Assembly: GCA_009842675.1 (NCBI GenBank)
Contig: VYEX01000037.1
Span: 1-33,445, forward strand
Length of the DNA: 33,445 nucleotides
Direction: 5' to 3'
From: Acidimicrobiia bacterium
GTDB taxonomy: Bacteria; Actinomycetota; Acidimicrobiia; Acidimicrobiales; Bin134
The notes beneath the pieces were generated by a model. That model searched no databases. It saw only the letters and a list, made by a program, of their open reading frames with translations, and was not told the DNA's origin. Below, in pieces: positions 14,468 through 22,326 of the stretch. The translations under genes were made by a program, and so were the position numbers. Every line of letters starts with the position of its first letter. Position 1 is the first letter of the stretch.

Positions 14468-15993
14468 CTCTGGATCACATTGCGGAGCCGGTAGACGCGC
14501 AGGCCCGCATCCCCCTCCTCCAGTTGCAGGCGCTCGAAACCGGTCCTCCGGATATCCAAATCGAAGCTCTCGATATCCAGGGGACTCCATTCGGGGGCGG
14601 ACTCGGCGTCGAACACGATCCACTCCACCTTGGGGGTGGCCGCCACCGCGGCGCTGTCGGGGTCGTCCCCGGCATGCAGCACATACAGCCGGGTGCGGTC
14701 CGACAACAGGGGAAGGACCTGTTCTGAAGCTCGCACTGACGCATCGGTCGGAATCAGGTCGGCGGCCTCTTGGCGGGCGATGTCCATCGTGTCGCGCTGG
14801 CCCCAATTCCACGGCCTCTCGTACAGAGAGCTAGGGGCGTCGCGCAAGAAGAAGAGGCTGGCCGTCAGAACCAGGGCAGTGAGCAGGCGGCGGTCCACGT
14901 TAACCCGCTCCACTAGGACTCTCCCCGATCGGGCCAGGGCAAACACCGTGGCAGCAAAGACGAACGGGATCATCGGCACCGTCTGGGAGGCCTCCGCCAA
15001 CGGACCGGAGGGCACGTCGGCCACCAGATACACCGCGAACAGGGGAAGCACCGGCAGCACGTAGCGGGGCGCCACCAGCGGCAACAGCATGACCGGAGCC
15101 AACAGGAAGACGATCATCTGGAAATTGGCCTGCGACACCGCGTCGGCAACTACTTGGTGGGGGGCGGAAATGAAACCCCACAGCACCGATCCCGGATGGC
15201 TGCTGCCAAAGTCGGAGAACGCCTCGATGTGGGGGAATCGCCCGCCGTTGAATCGAGGCTGGATAGCCGTCATCGCCACCAGCCCATAGGCGAGGCCGCC
15301 GAGAGAAATGGCGATTCCGGGTCGGCGGCGGCCCTCCAGCAGCACCAGCAGGCCCAGTCCGGAGAGGGCGAAGGCCAGGTCCGACCGGCAGGTCACCACC
15401 ACCAGCGCGAACACCGCGAACCAGTTCCACCGCCCCTTGAAGGCAGTGAGCACCGCGGCGAACAGCGCGGGCACGGCCAGGGCCTCAGGGTGGAAGTCGG
15501 AGAGGTTGATCGAATGGACCGCCGGATAGGCGCAGTAGGCAAAGACCACCGCGAACGCCGCTCCCGACTTGAGGCCTCCCACGTCGCGTGCGATGCGCCA
15601 CAGCGGCACCACAGCCAACCCCAAGGCCGCGGCTTGCAGGCACAAGAGGGTGGGCTGGTCGGGAAACAGGGCGATCAGCCCGGCCACCGGGTAGAGGATG
15701 AACGCGGCCTGCTCCCACAACAGGTTGTGCCCGGCCACACTGGAGCGCGGCTCGTAGCCCTCACCGATGAGCCACAGCCCCTGAAGGTGGGCTGACAAGT
15801 CGGCACCGGCATCCAGCTGATGGGCCCGAGTCAAAGCCAGACCCGAGAGGGCCGCGCCCAGCAGCACCGCGATGATCCACGGAACAGCTTGATCGAACCG
15901 CCGGGTGTCGAAACGGGCCTGCCAGCGCAGCGAGAAGATCTCCAGCCGGCGCCGCGACTGGGCCAGCGTTACCTTGGCCTGCTCTAGATCCAC
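14464..15993 (-). CDS. DUF2079 family polytopic membrane protein
   Basis: A 509-residue protein from GTG 15993, which shares its G with the stop of the upstream deacylase gene (TAGTG). After about 35 basic N-terminal residues there are roughly ten hydrophobic helices, then a soluble C-terminal part with PTDASVRASEQVLPLLSDRTRLYV. The first external loop (ADLSAHLQGLWLIGEG, GHNLLWEQAAFILYPVAG) matches DUF2079, a family related to GT-C-type membrane glycosyltransferases; no activity is established. The coupling to the deacylase gene suggests co-expression only. Confidence 0.85.
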   Translation of the reverse strand: MDLEQAKVTLAQSRRRLEIFSLRWQARFDTRRFDQAVPWIIAVLLGAALSGLALTRAHQLDAGADLSAHLQGLWLIGEGYEPRSSVAGHNLLWEQAAFILYPVAGLIALFPDQPTLLCLQAAALGLAVVPLWRIARDVGGLKSGAAFAVVFAYCAYPAVHSINLSDFHPEALAVPALFAAVLTAFKGRWNWFAVFALVVVTCRSDLAFALSGLGLLVLLEGRRRPGIAISLGGLAYGLVAMTAIQPRFNGGRFPHIEAFSDFGSSHPGSVLWGFISAPHQVVADAVSQANFQMIVFLLAPVMLLPLVAPRYVLPVLPLFAVYLVADVPSGPLAEASQTVPMIPFVFAATVFALARSGRVLVERVNVDRRLLTALVLTASLFFLRDAPSSLYERPWNWGQRDTMDIARQEAADLIPTDASVRASEQVLPLLSDRTRLYVLHAGDDPDSAAVAATPKVEWIVFDAESAPEWSPLDIESFDLDIRRTGFERLQLEEGDAGLRVYRLRNVIQS

Positions 15994-17738
15994 TACCCGA
16001 CCAGCACGGTTTCGGTGTCGCGCCCCGACCGCAGCAGGGTGCCGGGCCGAGCATCGGTCGCCTGCCCATCGCTCACGATCAGCTCCCCGTTCACCAGCAC
16101 ATGTTCGACGCCGACCGAATCGGCGAACAATCGAGGCGAGCCGCCTGGCAAGTCGTCCACCATGCGCATGGCACCGGAGTCGATCGTGTCGGGGTCGAAT
16201 ACCACGAGATCGGCACGCCATCCCCGCTCGATGCGGCCTCGCTCCCGCAGGCCGAACAGCCGGGCCGGGGCGTCGGTCAGCATGTGTATGGCCGTCTCAA
16301 GCGAAGCCAGCCGCCGGCCCCGCAGACAGTCGCCCAAAAACGCGGTGGTGTAGGGAGCGCCGCACATTCGGTCGAGGTGGGCACCGGCGTCGGAGCCGCC
16401 CAAGAGCGTGTGCTCGCTCTGCCACGCTTCGGCCCGCAGCCGCCAGCTCTCCTCATCGTCGTCGGTGGGCGCCGGCCACAGCACGGTGCGCAGCTCGTCG
16501 GCCAGCACGACGTCGACCAGGGTGTCGAAGGGCTCGGTTCCCCGCTCCGCGCCGATTTCCGCCACGGTGCGCCCGGTAAGTCCATCGTTGGCCGAGCTGA
16601 AGGTGTCGCCGATCCGATAGCCGCCCCAGCCGGTGAGCCGGCTGAACACCCCGGCGTCGGGCGAAGCAGCCCGCTCAGCCAGATGCGCTCTGGTTTGGGG
16701 ATCGGCAAGGCGGGCCATCCGCTCGGCCACCGGCAGGCCCAGGACATCCCCCCAGTCGGGCAGCATGTTGAGGGCGCAGTAGTTGAGGAAGCTCATGTTC
16801 ATGCCCACTAGCACCGGCATGGTCAGCGCCACCACCCGGGCCCCGTGCTCGGCAGCCCGCACCGAGGCGCCGAGCTGTTCCCGGTAGCGGTCGGGGTCGG
16901 CCGAGTCGATGGTAAGCACGTTCCAGTTCAGCGGCCGCCGGGCCGCTCGACTCATGGCGACCATCAGGTCGAGCTCCTCTTCAGTGAAGCCCTGCATGCA
17001 GCCGTCGGTGACGTACTCCAGGGTGGTGCCCTCGTGCTCGGAAACCACCGAGCACAGCGCTACAACCTCGTCGTTGCTGGCGAAGCGGGAGGCCACCGGT
17101 GCGCCGTCGCCGTCGTTGTGGGTGTAGGACAGCGAGGTAGAAAAGCCCAGGCCGCCCGCGGCAATGCCCTCGGCCAACATAGCCCTCATGGCCTCAAGCT
17201 GGTCGGGGGCGGCCTCGTTGCCAGTGGCGTCGGCGCCCATTACCGCCCGCCGGATGGCGCAGTGGCCCACCAGGAACCCGGCGTTCACGCCTAGATTGCC
17301 GTCCAAGCGAGCCAGGTAGTCGGAAAAAGAACGCCACGACCAGTCCAGCCCGGTCTCCAAGGCAGTGAGCGGCATGCCTTCTACTTTGGCCATCATCCGC
17401 TGGAGATAGGGGGCGTCGCCGGGATTGAGGGGCGCCAGGGTGAAGCCGCAGTTGCCTCCGATCACGGTGGTAACGCCGTGCAGGTTGGAAGGAGAGGCGG
17501 CTGGATCCCAGAACAACTGGGCGTCGTAGTGAGTGTGGGGGTCCACAAATCCGGGACAAACCACCCGGCCAGTGGCATCTATCTCGCTGCGCCCAGAATC
17601 GGCCACCTCGCCGATGCCGACAATCCGCCCGCCTTCGATGCCGACGTCTCCCGAAAAGCCCGGACTCCCCGACCCGTCGACAATCGTGCCCCCGCGGATA
17701 ACCAGGTCCAACACGGCCCCAATCCTACTAATCCGCAT
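15993..17738 (-). CDS. N-acyl-D-amino-acid deacylase family amidohydrolase
   Basis: About 581 residues from ATG 17738, preceded by GGGGGAG; TTG 17789 is a poorer start. Amidohydrolase features are in order: DLVIRGGTIVDGSG, the metal motif DPHTHYDAQLFWDP, GNCGF with the metal-bridging Cys of D-aminoacylases, LVGHCAIR, GGSDAGAHLDRM near the C-terminus, and a closing beta-sandwich with RADLVVFDPDTI. Members hydrolyse N-acyl-D-amino acids or related amides with a zinc centre. The exact substrate is open; the length (over 500) fits the actinobacterial branch rather than the roughly 480-residue classical D-aminoacylase. Confidence 0.88.
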   Translation of the reverse strand: MRISRIGAVLDLVIRGGTIVDGSGSPGFSGDVGIEGGRIVGIGEVADSGRSEIDATGRVVCPGFVDPHTHYDAQLFWDPAASPSNLHGVTTVIGGNCGFTLAPLNPGDAPYLQRMMAKVEGMPLTALETGLDWSWRSFSDYLARLDGNLGVNAGFLVGHCAIRRAVMGADATGNEAAPDQLEAMRAMLAEGIAAGGLGFSTSLSYTHNDGDGAPVASRFASNDEVVALCSVVSEHEGTTLEYVTDGCMQGFTEEELDLMVAMSRAARRPLNWNVLTIDSADPDRYREQLGASVRAAEHGARVVALTMPVLVGMNMSFLNYCALNMLPDWGDVLGLPVAERMARLADPQTRAHLAERAASPDAGVFSRLTGWGGYRIGDTFSSANDGLTGRTVAEIGAERGTEPFDTLVDVVLADELRTVLWPAPTDDDEESWRLRAEAWQSEHTLLGGSDAGAHLDRMCGAPYTTAFLGDCLRGRRLASLETAIHMLTDAPARLFGLRERGRIERGWRADLVVFDPDTIDSGAMRMVDDLPGGSPRLFADSVGVEHVLVNGELIVSDGQATDARPGTLLRSGRDTETVLVG

Positions 17739-17810
17739 GGGGCTCCCCCGATCAACCCTGCGGTAGGCACCGATGGGCCTCAATCCCAATTATCCGCATG
17801 GGGCTCCCCC
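17720..17810. repeat. Duplicated ribosome-binding site and start region before the deacylase gene
   Basis: The 19-mer ATCCGCATGGGGCTCCCCC occurs at 17731-17749 and again at 17792-17810, with similarity extending about 11 bases further left (from 17720 and 17781). The 61-base offset duplicates the GGGGGAG site and ATG of the gene. The outer copy opens a 15-codon frame (17799 to 17752, minus) ending before the true ATG. Confidence 0.85.
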
Positions 17811-17822
17811 ACGCAGCCGCAC

Positions 17823-17828
17823 TATGCT
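17823..17828 (+). promoter_or_regulatory. -10 element of tRNA-Pro
   Basis: TATGCT lies ten bases before the mature 5' end of the tRNA. There is no convincing -35. Confidence 0.4.
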
Positions 17829-17838
17829 CTCCCCGTTA

Positions 17839-17916
17839 CGGGCTGTGGCGCAGCTTGGTTAGCGCGTCGGTCTGGGGGACCGAAGGTCCCGGGTTCAAAT
17901 CCCGGCAGCCCGACCA
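17839..17916 (+). tRNA. tRNA-Pro (anticodon GGG)
   Basis: A full cloverleaf: acceptor CGGGCTG/CAGCCCG, D arm GCGC/GCGC, anticodon stem TCGGT/ACCGA with loop CTGGGGG (anticodon GGG, G37 as in proline tRNAs), T arm CCGGG-TTCAAAT-CCCGG, discriminator A at 17913, and an encoded CCA at 17914-17916. It reads CCC and CCU codons. No repeat of its 3' end is seen nearby, so it is not marking an integration site in this window. Confidence 0.96.
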
Positions 17917-17970
17917 GCGATTGAAGCGAATCACCAGTGCAGAGCGATGCCAATTGGCAGCCGCATCCTC

Positions 17971-18183
17971 TCAGAACAGCAGGGCGATGCCGTCGATGGC
18001 GCGCCAGGCGAGGTACACGCCGGCGGCGGTGATGGCTAGCCAGAAGTGCCATGGGACTCTCTGGCGGGCGGTGGAATCCACGTCGGACGCGGTTTCGACC
18101 AAGGTGCCGCAGGTGGGGCACTCCCCCATTTCTGTAACAGAGGAGGGGTTCCAGAACCGCTCACAGGGCTCACACCATGGCAC
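17971..18183 (-). CDS. Small zinc-ribbon membrane protein
   Basis: A 70-residue protein from GTG 18183. It has WCEPCERFWNPSS followed by ECPTCGTLVE, two CxxC pairs forming a zinc ribbon, then a short linker and one membrane helix (PWHFWLAITAAGVYLAWR) at the C-terminus. I recall similar small proteins in actinobacterial genomes (PWCE.C..FWNPNS...CPTCG, then PWHF and a helix) but no assigned function. The longer open frame upstream has no recognisable content. The start rests on where the conserved motif begins and has no strong ribosome-binding site. Confidence 0.7.
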   Translation of the reverse strand: MPWCEPCERFWNPSSVTEMGECPTCGTLVETASDVDSTARQRVPWHFWLAITAAGVYLAWRAIDGIALLF

Positions 18184-18460
18184 CTCATTAGCTTGCCACC
18201 GCCAGAGGCTGAGATCCCTGCCGCTGCCATCCCGAGCTGCCAACAGCGTCTTCTGCGGACGGCCGGGCGTTCGGAAGATGATGGTTTTGCACCGAGCGGT
18301 GGTAGCCTTTGCCTGTTTGGCCGAAGGTTTCGGCCGGTGGGCTGACAGCCGGGCTTCTTCTCTGATCCCGCGCAAGCTGCCCGAATTGCGTTTCGCCTCG
18401 CTGACGATTTCAGGCGCCAACGATCCCCAGAGCGCCCGCCACACGCGGGCAAGGAGCCCC

Positions 18461-19783
18461 ATGTCCCCCACTTTCGCCCAGCTGGGCGTGCCCGAACATG
18501 TCTGCCGCGCGCTGGAGCGCGGTGGCATCCTCAAGCCATTCGAAATCCAAGCCGCAGTCATTGCCGATGCTCTAGAGGGCCGCGACATCTGCGGGCGAGC
18601 GCCCACCGGATCGGGCAAAACCCTCGCTTTCGGTATCCCCCTGGTGGTCAATGTCGACCAAGCCAAGGCCCGCCGGCCCCGAGCGCTGGTCTTGTCCCCG
18701 ACCCGTGAGCTCGCCGACCAGATCGCGTCTGAACTGCGCTCTTTTGCCGGCCAGACCAAGATCGGCGCCGTATACGGCGGCGTGGGCTACGGCGTCCAGC
18801 AAAAGCAGCTCCAGCGGGGGATAGACATCCTGGTGGCCTGCCCCGGTCGGCTGGAAGACCTCATGGCCCAAAATGCGGTGAGCCTTCACGAAGTCGACCA
18901 AGTTGTCATCGACGAGGCCGACCGTATGGCCGACATGGGTTTTCTCCCCGCTGTTCGGCGCATCCTCGATCAAACCGCCACCGACCGCCAGACCGTCATG
19001 TTCTCGGCCACTCTCGACCGCGACGCAGCCAAGATCACCCGGGACTACCAACACCGCCCAGTCACCCACGAAGTTGGCGAAGTAAAACCTGACATAGAGG
19101 CGGCTGATCACCGGTTCTGGTCGGTGGACAAGACCGAGCGGATCGCCGCCTGTGTCGATGTAATTTCGACTACTGGATCGGCCATCGTGTTCTGCCGAAC
19201 CCGCCACGGATCAGACCGGCTGGCCCGCCAGCTAGTCCAAAGAGGAGTAAACGCTTCCGCGATACACGGTGGCCACGCTCAGAACCGGCGCAGGCGCACT
19301 CTCCAAGAGTTCATCGACGGCCGGGTCCAAGCCCTCGTCGCCACCGATGTCGCCGCCCGCGGAATTCACGTGGACAGCGTGGCGTCTGTCATCCACTTCG
19401 ATCCGCCCGAAGACCAAAAGGCGTACCTACACCGCTCGGGGCGCACTGCCCGAGCGGGCCAGAAAGGCCTCGTAGTGTCGCTCGTCCAGTCCAATCAGGT
19501 TGGCGACACAAAACATATGCAGCGCCAACTCGGCCTGAAACAGCCCATCACCAGCCCCGATCTAAGCGACGATCACACAGTGCCACCCCGTCCCCGCAAG
19601 CAATCCGACCAGCAGAGCAAGAGCCGCAACGGACAAGGGCCAAAACGGCAATCCCAAGACGGCCGCAACCGGTCAGGGCCAAAGAACAAGAACCGCAACG
19701 GACAAGGGCCAAAAGGGCAGTCCCAGGGTCGCCCCCATCGGCAGAACCGGAACAAGCCCAGGAGCGGGGCCTCTTCTCGCTAG
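18461..19783 (+). CDS. DEAD-box RNA helicase
   Basis: A 440-residue helicase from ATG 18461, with AAGGAG four bases upstream. Motifs are in order: Q motif with FEIQAAVI, motif I APTGSGKT, Ia PTRELADQ, motif II DEAD (IDEADRM), motif III SAT, motif IV region IVFCRT, motif V ATDVAARGIH, motif VI HRSGRTAR. It should unwind short RNA duplexes or remodel RNPs with ATP. A basic low-complexity tail of about 70 residues (repeats of NRNGQGPK and QSQ) probably adds RNA affinity. The 277 bases between this start and the zinc-ribbon gene hold no other gene I can support and may serve as its leader; cold-shock helicases often have long leaders, but nothing specific is seen here. Confidence 0.94.
   Translation: MSPTFAQLGVPEHVCRALERGGILKPFEIQAAVIADALEGRDICGRAPTGSGKTLAFGIPLVVNVDQAKARRPRALVLSPTRELADQIASELRSFAGQTKIGAVYGGVGYGVQQKQLQRGIDILVACPGRLEDLMAQNAVSLHEVDQVVIDEADRMADMGFLPAVRRILDQTATDRQTVMFSATLDRDAAKITRDYQHRPVTHEVGEVKPDIEAADHRFWSVDKTERIAACVDVISTTGSAIVFCRTRHGSDRLARQLVQRGVNASAIHGGHAQNRRRRTLQEFIDGRVQALVATDVAARGIHVDSVASVIHFDPPEDQKAYLHRSGRTARAGQKGLVVSLVQSNQVGDTKHMQRQLGLKQPITSPDLSDDHTVPPRPRKQSDQQSKSRNGQGPKRQSQDGRNRSGPKNKNRNGQGPKGQSQGRPHRQNRNKPRSGASSR
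19624..19714 (+). repeat. Direct repeats encoding the helicase tail
   Basis: A 22-base sequence at 19624-19645 recurs at 19693-19714 (69-base period, in frame), with a degenerate third copy near 19662. Each encodes the peptide RNGQGPK. Confidence 0.8.
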
Positions 19784-19796
19784 CGCGGCCTAAGAC

Positions 19797-20906
19797 TCAG
19801 GCCCGGCGGACGGCGAGGATGGCCACGTCGTCGGTGATGGTGCCGTCGGCAAAGTCTCGAGCGGCCTCCAGCAGCGACTTGCACAGCACATCGGGGGAAA
19901 CAGTGGGATCGCGGCGCAGGTGCTGGGAGATTCGGTCTTCTCCAAATTGGGCGTCGCCGTAGCGCACCTCGGCCAGGCCGTCGGTGTACATGAGCACCAT
20001 GTCGCCCGAGTCCAGGGGGATCTCCCGGCTGAAATAGGTGCTGTCGGGGTCGAGCATCAACAGGGCCCCAGTGGCCCGCAGCGGCTGCACCTCGCGCTCA
20101 TGCCACAGCCAGGCGGCAGGGTGGCCGGCGGAGGCGTACCGCATGGACTGGGCCTCGGTGTCGAACACCACGATCACCACCGAGATGAACTCCTCGGCCC
20201 GCTCGATGGACGACATCTGGGCATTCAGCTCCTCAAGGGCCTGGGCCGGGTCGCGGAACTGGCGCAGGAAAACCCGGAGCAAGTACTTGGCCTGGAATGC
20301 GGTGATGGATGACTCGATTCCCCGTCCGGCCACATCGCCGATGACGGCGGCTACCCGGGTTGGGCCCACCCGGAACACGTCGAAGAAGTCGCCGGCCATC
20401 ACCCCTTCGCCGGCCTGGTACACCCGGCCCATCTCGTAGCCGACGAAGTCGGGCAGGTCGTCGGGGGCCAGGCGGCCGGCCCATGCCTGGGGGGCGAGGT
20501 CGCCCTGGCTCAAGGTCTCCTCGGCTCGACGCTCCATCTCGAACCGCTCCTGGGTGAGGCGGGCCTCGGCTACCGAGCGGCGCCCCCACCACAGCGGGAA
20601 GAGAGCGGGCACCACCACCAGAGCCAAAACAGCGGCTACCGCCCGCGACTCCAGCACCGCGGTCAAGGCCGCCACCACGGTCAGCGCCGCATACAACAGG
20701 GCGGAATGGGCGTCCCGGCGGAAGCTGGACTGGGCCAAAGTGTGGGCCGCCTCGTACGCGCTCTCACCCTCTTCGTCGTATCCCTCCCCTGCGTGGGTGT
20801 GCTCAACCCGGAGCAGGAACCGGTAGCGGTGTCGGGCTGCTCGGGTGAAGACGCCGGCGGCGAAAGCGCACACACCCGCGGTCAGCACCAGCAGGAGGGT
20901 TTCCAT
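19797..20906 (-). CDS. Membrane-anchored SpoIIE-type PP2C serine phosphatase
   Basis: A 369-residue protein. There is an N-terminal membrane helix (residues 1-22), a loop, then two more hydrophobic helices (about 68-108) and a linker helix. The C-terminal domain is a PP2C/SpoIIE phosphatase: GVMAGDFFDVF, GDVAGRGIESS, YASAGHPAAWLW, MYTDGLAEV and TDDVAILAV carry the metal-binding Asp and Gly residues. Such enzymes usually dephosphorylate anti-anti-sigma factors; no partner is encoded nearby. TAATCT ends six bases before ATG 20906, suggesting a leaderless mRNA. Confidence 0.9.
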   Translation of the reverse strand: METLLLVLTAGVCAFAAGVFTRAARHRYRFLLRVEHTHAGEGYDEEGESAYEAAHTLAQSSFRRDAHSALLYAALTVVAALTAVLESRAVAAVLALVVVPALFPLWWGRRSVAEARLTQERFEMERRAEETLSQGDLAPQAWAGRLAPDDLPDFVGYEMGRVYQAGEGVMAGDFFDVFRVGPTRVAAVIGDVAGRGIESSITAFQAKYLLRVFLRQFRDPAQALEELNAQMSSIERAEEFISVVIVVFDTEAQSMRYASAGHPAAWLWHEREVQPLRATGALLMLDPDSTYFSREIPLDSGDMVLMYTDGLAEVRYGDAQFGEDRISQHLRRDPTVSPDVLCKSLLEAARDFADGTITDDVAILAVRRA

Positions 20907-20912
20907 CGCAGA

Positions 20913-20918
20913 AGATTA
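20913..20918 (-). promoter_or_regulatory. -10 element of the PP2C phosphatase gene
   Basis: TAATCT on the minus strand ends six bases before ATG 20906. No ribosome-binding site fits the start. The 61-base gap to der otherwise holds only a weak 5-bp hairpin without a T-tract. Confidence 0.4.
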
Positions 20919-20967
20919 CCCCGCAAAATGGCGAAATTCTTGCCGCTTTTGAGGCAAATGCCGGGGA

Positions 20968-22326
20968 TTACTCGCCCGAACGGCGACGAACCCGCAGCTT
21001 GACCGGCACCGATCCCAAGTCGAATGCCTCCCGAAAACGGCGCTCCAGATAGCGCAGATAGGTGCGGGGAAGGGTCCGATTGGCGAAGAGCGTGAAAGTG
21101 GGGGGATCGGCCGCCCCCTGGGTGGCATACAGCACCCGGGCCCCGTCGGGGGCAGGATGGGCGGCCTGGGCGTCGCGCAGCACCCGGTTCACCGCCTGGG
21201 TGGGGATTCTCCGCCGATATTCGGCGATCACCCCCCGAAGCTCGGGCAGGAGCCGGTTCAGCCCCTTACCCGACAGGGCGCTCACCCTCAACACCGCGGC
21301 GTCGCCCAAAAAGTGCAGGCGGTGGTCGATGTCGAGGGCTATCGCCTCCCGGGCCTCGGTGTCGAGCATGTCCCACTTGTTGAGCAGCACCACGATGGGA
21401 CAGCCTGCCCCGTCGATGCGCTCGGCCAGGCGCTGGTCCTGGTGGGTTACCCCCACCGTGGCGTCGACCACCAACAGGGCGATGTCGGATCGGTCGACTG
21501 CGGCCAGCGCCCTTAGCAGCGAGTAATACTCGGTGGCCTGATCGATGCGGGCCCGGCGGCGCATGCCCGCGGTGTCCACAAACCGGATCGGGCCCAACTC
21601 GGTTTCCACCACGGTGTCGATGGCGTCGCGGGTGGTGCCCGGCTGGTCGTGGACCACCGACCGGTCGTCGCCGATCAGCCGGTTGAACAGGGTGGACTTG
21701 CCTGCGTTGGGCCGGCCCACGATGGAAACCGACACCATGTGGGCGTCGGTGCCTGATTCGGAAGCAGTCTCCGCCTCAGCCTCCGCACCAGCTTGGGCTC
21801 CCTTCGCCCACTCCTCAGGAAGCTCAGCCATCACCGCATCCAGCAGGTCGCCCACTCCCCGTCCGTGCAGCGCGCTCACCGGGAACGGATCGCCCAGCCC
21901 CAGGCCGATGAACTCCCAGATGAGGTTCTCGTGGACCTCGTCGTCCACCTTGTTGACCGCCACCAACACCGGCCCGGGCCGGCCCCGCAGCCGCCCCGCC
22001 ACTCCCTCGTCATCGCCGGTGATGCCCGCCTGGGAGTCCACCACCAACACCACCACGTCGGCGTCGTCCATCGATTTCTCGCTTTGGGCGGAGACCTTGG
22101 CGTCCATCGAGGCGTTGTCACCCGCGCCTTGGGGCAGCCAGCCGCCGGTGTCCACCACCGTGAACTCCCGCCCCTGCCAGCTAGCCGGCATCTCCTTGCG
22201 GTCGCGGGTCACACCGGGCTGTTCGGCCACGATGGCCTCTCGACGGCCCAAGATTCGGTTCATTAGCGTGGACTTGCCCACATTGGGCCTCCCCACAATC
22301 GCCACCGTAGGCAGAGACCTACCCAT
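20968..22326 (-). CDS. der: Ribosome assembly GTPase Der (EngA)
   Basis: A 452-residue protein with the defining two tandem GTPase domains. Domain 1 has GRPNVGKST (about residue 10), DTGG and NKVD. Domain 2 has GRPNAGKST (about 205), DTAGMRR and NKWD. The C-terminal KH-like domain ends in YLERRFREAFDLGSVPVKLRVRRRS. Der acts in assembly of the 50S subunit. An acidic Ala/Glu-rich insert (GAEAEAETASESG) lengthens the linker between the GTPase domains. Its start overlaps the DUF512 gene by 8 bases. Confidence 0.97.
   Translation of the reverse strand: MGRSLPTVAIVGRPNVGKSTLMNRILGRREAIVAEQPGVTRDRKEMPASWQGREFTVVDTGGWLPQGAGDNASMDAKVSAQSEKSMDDADVVVLVVDSQAGITGDDEGVAGRLRGRPGPVLVAVNKVDDEVHENLIWEFIGLGLGDPFPVSALHGRGVGDLLDAVMAELPEEWAKGAQAGAEAEAETASESGTDAHMVSVSIVGRPNAGKSTLFNRLIGDDRSVVHDQPGTTRDAIDTVVETELGPIRFVDTAGMRRRARIDQATEYYSLLRALAAVDRSDIALLVVDATVGVTHQDQRLAERIDGAGCPIVVLLNKWDMLDTEAREAIALDIDHRLHFLGDAAVLRVSALSGKGLNRLLPELRGVIAEYRRRIPTQAVNRVLRDAQAAHPAPDGARVLYATQGAADPPTFTLFANRTLPRTYLRYLERRFREAFDLGSVPVKLRVRRRSGE

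Noticed and set aside
17839..17916. Integration site at the tRNA-Pro gene
   Set aside because: No integrase, no repeat of the tRNA 3' end and no change of gene content next to it.
20940..20957. Hairpin TTGCC/GGCAA as a terminator
   Set aside because: Only five base pairs, an eight-base loop and no T-tract.
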